Source: DAOOVD01 sp035369845 (lineage in GTDB: Bacteria; Bacillota; Desulfotomaculia; Desulfotomaculales; Pelotomaculaceae). Taken from it: a stretch of DNA of 21,131 nucleotides. Under the pieces are notes generated by a model, which did no database searches, was not told the origin of the DNA, and saw nothing but the letters and a program-made list of their open reading frames with translations. Below, one piece after another: positions 14,961 through 21,131 of the stretch (position 1 is its first letter; the number at the start of each line of letters is the position of its first letter). The stretch lies in assembly GCA_035369845.1 (NCBI GenBank), contig DAOOVD010000044.1:1-21131 (forward strand). Reading direction: 5' to 3'. Both the position numbers and the translations under genes were made by a program.

Positions 14961-15306
14961 TTTGGGAAATCTATGTTGATTTTTACTTTTATTTTCCGAC
15001 ATTTTTATTATCCGCCCTTCTGATTTTTTAAAATTATAACTTAATATTACGCAATATTTCTCCAGTCAGTACCTCCCTTAATATACGGCGATAGAACGGG
15101 CCAAGTGGAAGGCAGAGCATGGGAGTCGGCCCTGGAAATCTACCTGAGTTGTCGCACAGGAGAGTGGAGAAGGGACGGGGTGGGTTAAAAGCCTGGAACG
15201 GCCTATTTTTCGTAAACAAATGTGATCATAAGGAGGAAATTGTAAGTACCTGGTCGCATCTCCCCATTCAGGCAAGATATACCTGTGTACAAATCTTAAC
15301 CTGTAT
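14961..15306. other. Spacer before the WYL pseudogene
   Basis: The left half is AT-rich. From about 15090 to 15200 the sequence turns purine- and G-rich, with short stems GGGCC/GGCCC (15098-15102 with 15128-15132) and CCTG/CAGG (15143-15146 with 15157-15160). Frames here lack ribosome sites and family resemblance. It may be a fragment of a lost element or an unrecognised leader RNA; I cannot assign it. Confidence 0.3.
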
Positions 15307-15307
15307 A

Positions 15308-15313
15308 AGGAGG
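15308..15313 (+). promoter_or_regulatory. Ribosome binding site of the WYL regulator
   Basis: AGGAGG, 7 bases before the ATG at 15321. Its preservation shows that the broken gene was once well expressed. Confidence 0.75.
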
Positions 15314-15320
15314 AACGCAC

Positions 15321-16333
15321 ATGGCCGGCTCCAACCCGGACACCACAAAAGCGCTGCGCATAGCCAAAATACTAGACCTGATGAACAAAAAGAGCCCTTA
15401 CGGAGGAGTTTCCTGCCAGGAGATAGCCAGGGCTTGCGAAGTCAGTACTAGAAGCATTCTCCGTTACCTGAACCATATCGAAAACGACTTGAGAATTACG
15501 CTGGTCAGGCCGGAAAAAAACACCTCCGGGAAAGAGGGTCTGTACCGTTTGGATGCCGGTTACCTGCCTCCAACCAGCCCGGAGAAGGCCTTAATTATTT
15601 TCTTGAGCCTCTTGCAGCAGAAGGGCTCGGCTCTGGCCGGCCATATCAATGAAATAAAGGATGCGCTGGTGGGCACGCTTTTCAAATACAAGTACTCCTC
15701 CAAAGCCTTCCGGTAGAAAAGCTGCAGGAGCGGATCCACATAGTGGAGGAGCAACTGGCCGACCCGCCCGCAGTCAGCCGGATATTCGCCGTACTGGTGC
15801 AATCCCTCCGTGATTGCCACCGGGTAAAGCTTTTTTATTACACCGCCTACACTGGTCAGAATACCGAGCGGGTCGTGGAGCCCTATGGTTTAATCTGCAA
15901 GCATCACAACTGGTATCTGGTGGCCTACTGCCTCACCAGGAAAAAAATCCGCGTCTTCCGGGTGGACTAGATTATGGACGTATTTACCTATACATCGGAG
16001 CGCTTTGAGTACCCTGCGAACTTCTCCTTAAAAGAGTACATGGGCAGTAGCTGGGGTGTAATCAATGACGGAGAAATCACAAAGGTCAGGCTGAAGTTCA
16101 GCCCGGAGGTGGCCCACCGGGTTACAAAGCTGGTCTACCACCCCTCGCAGGTTGTAGAGGAGTTGCTTGAAGACGGATCAGTGATAATATCATTTGAGGT
16201 TTGCGGCCTTGCGGAGATGAAAACATGGATCATGCAGTGGGGTGATATGGTAGAAGGGCTGGAGCCGGAATGGCTCAGGAAAGATGTGCAGAAGAGGGCT
16301 AAGAGGATACTGGCGCTTTATGGCTTTAGTTAG
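15321..16333 (+). pseudogene. WYL-domain transcriptional regulator, disrupted twice
   Basis: Three consecutive open segments make one regulator. Segment 1 (15321-15716) has an N-terminal helix-turn-helix (SCQEIARACEVSTRSILRYL). Segment 2 carries the WYL core: RVKLFYYTAYTG, VEPYGLICKHHNWYLVAYC, KIRVFRVD. Segment 3 (15974-16333) is the C-terminal WCX part ending KRAKRILALYGFS. Lesion 1: loss of one base near 15705-15709. Shifting frame there turns KAFR-stop into KALPVEKLQERIHIVEEQL, which joins segment 2 smoothly. Lesion 2: amber TAG at 15968 where the family has Arg or Lys (FRVD-[R/K]-IMDV). The reconstructed length of about 337 residues is normal. WYL proteins usually sense nucleotide ligands and often control defence or DNA-repair genes; the target here is unknown. 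Confidence 0.85.
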
Positions 16334-16475
16334 TTAGCTGATCAAAGTAATCAACATCACAGGTCGGTATATTTCCCAACAGAAACGAACTCAGACCAGA
16401 AGACGAAGAATTGCCGTATGGCGTTGTTTTCCAGGTCTGGATTCGTCAGAAGCAAGTATGTCTTTAATATTGAGA

Positions 16476-16971
16476 TTAGCATTTACATGTAATTTCCACA
16501 CTTCCTTCTGCTACTCCCTGGCAGACAGGCAATACACATTTTGATTCGCCATTCAACATGGATTTACTATTATGCCATGCGCCTCCTGCTGGGTCTGCTG
16601 AGCCGGCTGCCGGGCCTGTTCCTTTCTTCCTTCGCTGTTGCAAAAATAGCAGATGAATAACTTTTCCGTCCACTACCAGGCAGGACCCCGTAAGCCCTTT
16701 AGCGCTCAACCGCAGGTCCTCACCAAGCCCCACGGAAGGATACACCTTAACTGTAACAGTTTCTAACCTATCGAACAATTCCTTAGTGGCTTCTACGCCT
16801 GGCACTTTCTTTTTTCACCGATTTCGATTGCCCCCTGGCCAAGGCCTCGTCCAGCAAAACATAGCCTGGCTCCTCAAATTCGGCGGACAACAACGGGAAA
16901 ATGGCCAGGTTTTCGTAAACCTGAATTTCTCCCACCTGCAAGGTTTTCAAATATGCTGCAGAAATCGTCAC
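16476..16971 (-). pseudogene. ARPP-1-like (DUF6569) gene with its middle deleted
   Basis: Two conserved ends remain. The N-terminal part, from GTG at 16971 with AGGAGG 9 bases upstream, reads VGEIQVYENLAIFPLL and GYVLLDEALARG, as in ARPP-1 proteins. The C-terminal part in another frame (from about 16805) reads ELFDRLETVTVKVYPSVGLG and then LRLSAKGLTGSCLVVDGKVI, the usual ARPP-1 ending. The central region with the SGSVPEL and NKSD-type motifs that I expect in the family is absent, and the frames do not join. Around 150 or more residues are therefore missing at the junction near 16805-16830. After VIHLLFL the frame runs on into apparently random sequence. Function of intact family members is poorly known. 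Confidence 0.65.
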
Positions 16972-17138
16972 GTCCTGCCACCTCCTTTGTTTTAACTCAA
17001 AGTGTAACATGCGGGCAGGACATAAGTCTGTCAGTTGTACAGCAAATTTCCTACCTATTTTTTTTGCCGCTCCAACCCCTACAAAATGCGAAAGCCTGGC
17101 GCAGCGTCCACGGCAGTTTACAATTTACCATAAACGGT

Positions 17139-17172
17139 TAGCCTTCGGATTTCTGCAACAATCCGAAGGCTA
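17139..17172. repeat. Perfect 12-bp inverted repeat
   Basis: TAGCCTTCGGAT (17139-17150), a 10-base loop, then ATCCGAAGGCTA (17161-17172). Very stable as RNA, but only a weak AATTT follows, so it is not a clear terminator on either strand. It lies between the ARPP-1 remnant and the diguanylate cyclase gene, in a stretch (16987-17330) with no protein gene. Confidence 0.7.
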
Positions 17173-17262
17173 TAATTTACTGCAGAATTTCCCCCGAAAT
17201 TTTTTGTGACAAATAGCTGTCAAAAGGTGGGTGATATTATTGTAATAAAGCAGCTTGCAAAT

Positions 17263-17278
17263 CGTATAATCGTATAAT
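17263..17278 (+). promoter_or_regulatory. Tandem -10 elements before the diguanylate cyclase gene
   Basis: CGTATAAT occurs twice head to tail, giving two TATAAT boxes eight bases apart, about 65-80 bases before the gene. The matching -35 is poor for both (TTGTAA at 19 bases is the best), so activation by a protein or a weak basal promoter is possible. Confidence 0.45.
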
Positions 17279-17341
17279 TGTTGGACGCTAAATGTCCATC
17301 TTCATTTGCATAGTCAGAAATTAATGTTTTAGGAGAGGATA

Positions 17342-18106
17342 TTGTTGCTGTCTGTCATGATTATTAAGCAAATAGTCAAGGTTATCCAGTTTTTACACAC
17401 CTTTACTATTATGGTTATGATAGCCTACAAACTCCCTGGAAATATGGGCATGAAAAAGAACGTCTGGATGAAAGCCGGATTCATTATTATCCTGTCTGGA
17501 GGCATTCTGGATTTGACAGTAGCTTGCACAGGTTACGATAATATTATCTTGCATCCATCAGTCCTAATCTACCTGGGCAGCACACTATTAACTTTTGGAT
17601 TGATTGGTGTCATACGATCCCTATTCATACACACCCATAAAGACAGTCTCACCGGAACCTACAACAAACGTGCCCTCTACCATAGCATAGATCGACATAT
17701 AAGAACCGGACATGGTAAAAACCCATTTGCAATTATATTTATGGACATTGATAACTTCAAGGCTATTAACGACAACTTTGGCCACCTCACTGCAGATTCC
17801 ATGTTAAAGGATGTCTGCACAAATATCAGAAAAAAAATTCGCAAAGTAGACCTGCTATTTCGGTATGGAGGTGACGAGTTCGTGCTGCTCATCCCTGGCT
17901 CGAATAAAATAGAAACCGGGCAACTAATGAGTAGGCTGGCAAGTGATCTGGATCAAGAAAGCAAAGTTTTGATGCGATTTAGTTACGGGATTGCCTGTTA
18001 TCCTGAAGATGGGAATAATGCTGAGGTCCTGCTTAACAAAGCTGACCAACAAATATATTACAAAAAATCTTTAACATACTCCCACGAGTTTACCTCTTCC
18101 GGGTAA
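17342..18106 (+). CDS. Membrane diguanylate cyclase (GGDEF domain)
   Basis: Makes cyclic di-GMP from two GTP. 254 residues. N-terminal about 95 residues hold three hydrophobic segments (8-30, 44-62, 70-95) with no recognised sensor domain. The GGDEF domain starts at DSLTGTYNKRAL (101-112), with metal-site FMDIDNFKAIND (133-144), the intact active motif GGDEF (176-180) and an inhibitory I-site RKVD (167-170) exactly five residues upstream, so product feedback is expected. The ribosome site AGGAG at 17331-17335 favours TTG at 17342 or the next TTG at 17345; the first ATG (17357) is too far. Base composition is visibly more AT-rich than the acs and acd genes, which may mean foreign origin. Intact, unlike its left neighbours. 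Confidence 0.92.
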   Translation: MLLSVMIIKQIVKVIQFLHTFTIMVMIAYKLPGNMGMKKNVWMKAGFIIILSGGILDLTVACTGYDNIILHPSVLIYLGSTLLTFGLIGVIRSLFIHTHKDSLTGTYNKRALYHSIDRHIRTGHGKNPFAIIFMDIDNFKAINDNFGHLTADSMLKDVCTNIRKKIRKVDLLFRYGGDEFVLLIPGSNKIETGQLMSRLASDLDQESKVLMRFSYGIACYPEDGNNAEVLLNKADQQIYYKKSLTYSHEFTSSG

Positions 18107-18130
18107 CTATAACCTGCATGACAAAACTTG

Positions 18131-18841
18131 TTAGCGTGTATTTGCTGGCATCTCACCAATTTTCAATCTCATCCTGGCGTCCAATACCAGCACGCCGTCC
18201 GGGTATGCGGCAACAGGATTCAAGTCGATTTCGGCGAACTCCTTGTATTCAAAAACCAGGTTTGATACCCTGGAAATTGCCTCCGCCAGAGCGCCGGTAT
18301 CCACCGCAGGGCTTCCCCGATAACCCTGCAACAAGCGGCAGCCCTTAATCTGGCTGATCATCCTGCCCGCTTCGCCAGGGTCGACGGGAGCCAGTCTGAA
18401 AGACACATCATTTACAATTTCCGTGAAAACACCGCCCAACCCGAAAGCTATCACGGGGCCGAACTGCTTGTTCACCGTTGCCCCGATAAGCGTCTCCAGC
18501 CCCTTTGCAGCCATTGCCTGCACAGTTACAGCCGCTTCGCCGTCAAGCACAGCCGCTCTAAAAGTTATTTCACGGTAGGCCGCTCTCAGTTCCTTTTTAT
18601 TTTTTATATCTAAAACAACGCCCTTGTAGTCCGACTTGTGGACGATCTTCGGGGAGCGGACCTTTAAAACCACCGGATAACCTATTTTTTCCGCCTGCAG
18701 CAAAGCCTCTTTCTCATCGCGGGCAACCAGACAGTGCGTTACCGGTATCCCCAGAGAAGAAATGATTTCCTTGGCTTCATCCTCCATCAGGAGCTCCCTT
18801 CCGTCCGCTCGCGCCTTACTAATAATCAAATCGACCTTCAC
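18131..18841 (-). CDS. ADP-forming acyl-CoA synthetase, beta subunit
   Basis: ATP-grasp subunit that, with the alpha subunit, converts acetyl-CoA (or a similar acyl-CoA) + ADP + phosphate to acid + ATP + CoA. 236 residues from GTG at 18841, typical of separate beta subunits (about 232). The GTG is chosen because AGGGAGG lies 9 bases upstream and the family homology begins at VKVDLIISKA; a longer open frame to 19060 is only overlap with the alpha gene. Visible: EAKEIISSLGIPV (22-34), YPVVLKVRSPKIVHKSD with the catalytic His 68, FGLGGVFTE, and EIDLNPVAAYPDG near the end. The gene starts 23 bases inside the alpha gene, so translation is coupled. Confidence 0.92.
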   Translation of the reverse strand: MKVDLIISKARADGRELLMEDEAKEIISSLGIPVTHCLVARDEKEALLQAEKIGYPVVLKVRSPKIVHKSDYKGVVLDIKNKKELRAAYREITFRAAVLDGEAAVTVQAMAAKGLETLIGATVNKQFGPVIAFGLGGVFTEIVNDVSFRLAPVDPGEAGRMISQIKGCRLLQGYRGSPAVDTGALAEAISRVSNLVFEYKEFAEIDLNPVAAYPDGVLVLDARMRLKIGEMPANTR

Positions 18842-20213
18842 CGCAGGCCCCCTCCCTTGCAGCGTAGTAAGCCAGGGCGGCGACGCCCCAGGCGACCTCT
18901 TCCGGGGAGTTGTAAAGCGGTATGCCCGCACTCTGAAGAATCTTTCTGTCCTCCTCGGATTCTTGCAGAGTGGAGATATAGCATGCCAGTATCGGCTTGC
19001 GAATTTTTCTTGCCGCATCGACAAGCTCCGGTGTGGGATTCCGCCAGTTTTTATGAACACAGCAAAATGTTGCCAATATATCCACGTTCGGATCTTCCAG
19101 CACCGTCATTGCCAGCTTCCCGTAAGTTTCGGCAAGGTTGCCAACTCCTGCTGAATCAAGCGGATTTTTTAAAACAGCCAGTGGATTCTCTCCCAGCAGG
19201 GATTTTATTTTAAAAACAGTTTCAGCCCTGAATTCAGGAATGTCAATTTTCCGCTCAGCCAGCCGGTCCAGCGCGGTGATGCTCGGACCGGCGGTGTAAG
19301 TATACATCCCGACGCGGCCGCCCGCAGCGGGAGGGCAGAGCAACAGCGCTTTGCACGCTGCAACCAGTTCGGGCACGCTTTCGACCAGTAAGATACCAAA
19401 CTGGTTGAATATGTCACGGAAAAGCCGGTGGCTTCCAGCCATACTGCCGGTATGCGTTATAGCGGCATAGTTCACCACATCGGACTGGCCAACCTTGTAA
19501 ACAACAACCGGCTTGCGGCGGGCAACTTCACTCGCAACCTGGACCAGCCTGCGCGCGTCGTCCACCCCCTCCAGAAAAATGCCGATTACTTTCGTCCCGG
19601 CATCATCGGACAGATATTCAAGGTAGTCGGCTATCTCCAAAACAGAACGGTTACCAACGGCTATCCACTTATTAAACCCGAGACCCTCGTCTGTCAACTT
19701 CTTAATAATTTGCAAGCCGATTCCCCCGCTCTGGGCAATAATGGAAACGCCGCCCGTATTCAGGCGCAGCGGGTAGAAAGTCGCGTCCAGGCTTGCTTCG
19801 GTGTTGATTATACCCAGGGTGTTCGGGCCGACTAATTTTATATCGTATTTTTTGGTTACCTCCACCAGCTTTTTCTCCAAGGCCAGACCTTCATCACCGG
19901 TTTCCCTGAAACCACCAGCAATGCATATCACGCCTTTTGTTCCGAGCCTGCCGCATTGTTCAATCGCCTCAACTGCAGCGTTCTTGTTCACACCTATCAA
20001 AGCCAGGTCAATCCGGTCCGGTATTTCATTCACTGAACTGTAGACACGCATCCCCAAGACGGTCTTTATCCTGGGGTTTACGGGGTAAATCTTCCCTTTA
20101 AAACCGCCGTAAATTAAGCTGTAAAGGATGTTATACCCAATCTTGCCGGGTGAGTCGCTGGCCCCGATAACAGCTACACAGCGTGGATAAAAAAGGCTCC
20201 GCATTCTCTCCAA
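18819..20213 (-). CDS. ADP-forming acyl-CoA synthetase, alpha subunit
   Basis: CoA-binding and phosphohistidine subunit of the ADP-forming acetate-CoA ligase. 464 residues, typical length. CoA-binding Rossmann part LFYPRCVAVIGASDSPGKIG (7-26), KLVGPNTLGI (126-135), SIIAQSGGIG (157-166) and the phospho-accepting H254 in AITHTGSMAG, corresponding to the active-site histidine of the Pyrococcus enzyme. The start is uncertain: TTG at 20213 has GAGGGG 4 bases upstream, while ATG at 20204 lacks a well-placed site, so TTG is preferred. A small out-of-frame reading frame with a strong ribosome site overlaps the start. First gene of a two-gene operon; it supplies ATP by substrate-level phosphorylation. 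Confidence 0.93.
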   Translation of the reverse strand: MERMRSLFYPRCVAVIGASDSPGKIGYNILYSLIYGGFKGKIYPVNPRIKTVLGMRVYSSVNEIPDRIDLALIGVNKNAAVEAIEQCGRLGTKGVICIAGGFRETGDEGLALEKKLVEVTKKYDIKLVGPNTLGIINTEASLDATFYPLRLNTGGVSIIAQSGGIGLQIIKKLTDEGLGFNKWIAVGNRSVLEIADYLEYLSDDAGTKVIGIFLEGVDDARRLVQVASEVARRKPVVVYKVGQSDVVNYAAITHTGSMAGSHRLFRDIFNQFGILLVESVPELVAACKALLLCPPAAGGRVGMYTYTAGPSITALDRLAERKIDIPEFRAETVFKIKSLLGENPLAVLKNPLDSAGVGNLAETYGKLAMTVLEDPNVDILATFCCVHKNWRNPTPELVDAARKIRKPILACYISTLQESEEDRKILQSAGIPLYNSPEEVAWGVAALAYYAAREGACGEGRFDY

Positions 20214-20230
20214 GTCGCCCCTCGTAGCAT
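20174..20230 (-). other. Possible 18-codon leader frame overlapping the acyl-CoA synthetase start
   Basis: ATG at 20230 follows GGAGGTG (20239-20233), a stronger ribosome site than that of the synthetase. The frame MLRGATWRECGAFFIHAV runs out of frame across the synthetase start and stops at 20174. It may lower or couple synthetase translation, or may be chance. The spacing of 4 bases from GGAGG to ATG is short. Confidence 0.3.
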
Positions 20231-20261
20231 CTCACCTCCACAGCAACCGGTAATCAAAAAT

Positions 20262-20291
20262 ATCATATCACTGTATTTTTTCCGCTGTCTA
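20262..20291 (-). promoter_or_regulatory. Promoter of the acyl-CoA synthetase operon
   Basis: TAGACA (20291-20286), 18 bases, TATGAT (20267-20262) on the minus strand: five of six consensus bases in both boxes, about 50 bases before the synthetase start. Confidence 0.55.
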
Positions 20292-20572
20292 TATAATTCT
20301 TTTGAGCTTCCGCCTGCTTGCCCCTGCCGGTCCGACGATTGCCACACCTACCGCAAAAATCATAATGAACGGCCGGTTAACATGCAGGTGAAGATGATCC
20401 AGCATCAAAATGATATCGCAAACCAGTCCCGCCGTTTGCTCAATTTTCGGGCAGTCCACCACATCCGACAGTCCGGCATAACCTGCCAACGGACGGGTAC
20501 ATAGTGCGTACAAGGTTTGAAAAACCAAATTGGCTGGCAGTGAGTGCAATCGCGCCGCTCTCGATAATCAAC
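20292..20572 (-). other. Stretch with a doubtful 86-codon minus-strand frame
   Basis: A minus-strand frame (20289-20549, TTG start) encodes 86 residues with one possible membrane segment (FIMIFAVGVAIVGPAG). It has no ribosome site, resembles no family I know, and contains the -35 box of the synthetase promoter at its end. It may be a decayed gene end; I would not call it a gene. Confidence 0.2.
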
Positions 20573-20650
20573 TAATCAGCCAGCGGAAGGCCGGTTTATC
20601 CTGATTCGTTATTCTCTCGGCAAACCCAACTCCGGAGTCCCGGCTGATTA
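20573..20650. repeat. 9-bp inverted repeat, 60-base spacing
   Basis: TAATCAGCC (20573-20581) and GGCTGATTA (20642-20650). The right arm lies near a 10-bp palindrome ACTCCGGAGT (20629-20638). No gene lies between the arms. Could be ends of a very small or decayed mobile element, or coincidence. Confidence 0.35.
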
Positions 20651-20753
20651 CCAATATTTTTCCGCTTCTATTTTTCCTTGCGGTCTGCTTTTCCGCACCA
20701 TTTTTATTTCCGGTGCCCCCCCCTTATCCTGGAATTGCTTTTAAAAACATTTT

Positions 20754-20900
20754 TTATGTGCTTGGCCTGTCGGGGCCGCTTGTTTTCGACCTCTTTTTGT
20801 TGATAGCCGCTTTTCCCATATCCCATACCGGACGGTACCCGCTTTTCGATGAACCGGGAACCTTGCAGCCTTTTACAATTCCTTTTATTTGCCCTGGCAT
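20754..20900 (-). CDS. Possible small basic protein, 48 residues
   Basis: I do not recognise this protein. The ATG at 20900 follows a GGGAGGTGG ribosome site (20917-20909). The frame begins MPGQIKGIVKGCKVPGSSKS and ends KKRSKTSGPDRPST: strongly basic (many Lys/Arg, few acidic), one Cys, no membrane segment. The minus strand is purine-rich, as Bacillota coding strands often are; the plus-strand frame opposite (20713-20943) looks like its shadow. No neighbour suggests a role, and no good promoter or terminator was found. It could be a nucleic-acid-binding peptide or a chance frame. Confidence 0.35.
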   Translation of the reverse strand: MPGQIKGIVKGCKVPGSSKSGYRPVWDMGKAAINKKRSKTSGPDRPST

Positions 20901-20956
20901 GATTGTGGCCACCTCCCTTTTAATATTTCCTTATTATCGATAAAAAAACCTATAGG

Positions 20957-20991
20957 CAAAGCGTTGCCGGAGTATAAAAGCCAAAGCGTTG
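20957..20991. repeat. 10-bp direct repeat with 25-base period
   Basis: CAAAGCGTTG at 20957-20966 and again at 20982-20991. It lies upstream of the possible 48-residue gene and could be a paired operator. A 10-bp palindrome CCGGGCCCGG follows at 20998-21007. The rest of 20992-21131 shows no gene I can support. Confidence 0.35.
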
Positions 20992-21131
20992 TGAAAGCCG
21001 GGCCCGGTGTTAAATAATGTAGGAGAAAAACAGAAAGAGACCGCCTTCTTTGGTAAAAAGAAGTTGACCAAAACCTGGAATTTTTCAGCGGAGAAAAGAA
21101 AAAACCTCCAATGCAAGTCAGCCAAACCCAC

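Noticed and set aside
15078..15320. 80-codon minus-strand frame before the WYL gene, and the matching plus-strand frame 15119-15451
   Set aside because: No ribosome sites or recognisable motifs; the plus frame runs into the WYL gene out of frame.
17139..17172. 12-bp hairpin as an intrinsic terminator
   Set aside because: No T-run of useful length follows on either strand. It was kept only as a repeat.
18842..19060. Long N-terminal extension of the acyl-CoA synthetase beta subunit
   Set aside because: It is an out-of-frame reading of the alpha gene. Family homology and a ribosome site both start at the GTG at 18841.
20713..20943. Hydrophobic 76-codon plus-strand frame
   Set aside because: Pyrimidine-rich and without a ribosome site. 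It is best explained as the antisense of the possible 48-residue gene.
1..21131. CRISPR array
   Set aside because: No regularly spaced repeats of 25-40 bases were seen on reading the window; only short pairs of repeats occur.

Overview
The window looks like a chromosomal segment of an anaerobic Bacillota, probably a Desulfotomaculia/Peptococcaceae-type organism such as Pelotomaculum or a relative. That placement is an inference. It rests on the Wood-Ljungdahl methyl-branch genes in Moorella-like arrangement, the ADP-forming acyl-CoA synthetase, strong AGGAGG ribosome binding sites, frequent TTG/GTG starts and an IS4-family element. No rRNA or other species-level marker is present.

Layout. 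(1) 1-2079, minus strand: an SsuABC/TauABC-type ABC importer (lipoprotein, ATPase, partial permease) with overlapping genes. (2) 2165-3816, minus: a divergent ATP-type PEP carboxykinase with its own promoter and terminator. (3) 4116-5683: a complete 1568-bp IS4-family insertion sequence with 17-bp terminal inverted repeats (15/17 matching) and a perfect 9-bp target duplication, inserted just upstream of (4) gap (5783-6793, plus), type I glyceraldehyde-3-phosphate dehydrogenase. (5) 6939-13735, minus: a six-gene operon acsC-acsV-acsD-acsE-metV-metF. It encodes the corrinoid iron-sulfur protein (both subunits), its reductive activator, the methyl-THF:CFeSP methyltransferase and the MetV/MetF methylene-THF reductase, i.e. 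the path from methylene-THF to methyl-CFeSP. The CODH/ACS genes acsA and acsB are not in the window. (6) 14159-14614, plus: an orphan terminator, then a tRNA-Pro(TGG), tRNA-Gln(TTG), tRNA-Lys(CTT) cluster behind a near-consensus promoter.

(7) 14615-16975 is a gene graveyard directly after tRNA-Lys. It holds an AbrB-type antitoxin frameshifted by an exact 5-bp tandem duplication, a PIN-toxin gene cut after 14 codons, a WYL-domain regulator broken by a 1-base loss and an internal amber stop, and an ARPP-1-like gene that kept its two ends but lost its middle. This fits a decayed integrative element at the tRNA, although no intact integrase or attachment repeat is seen. (8) 17342-18106, plus: an intact membrane diguanylate cyclase with GGDEF and I-site. 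(9) 18131-20291, minus: ADP-forming acyl-CoA synthetase alpha and beta subunits with both catalytic histidines and an upstream promoter. (10) 20292-21131: mostly non-coding, with one plausible 48-codon gene and several small repeats.

Together the intact genes describe acetyl-CoA/C1 metabolism: methyl-group transfer through CFeSP, acyl-CoA to ATP conversion, and PEP/glyceraldehyde-phosphate metabolism. I did not find a clearly new multi-gene system. The most unusual content is the cluster of decayed accessory genes after tRNA-Lys, the IS that separates gap from its upstream DNA, and possible RNA-level control in the acs leader and the transposase leader.
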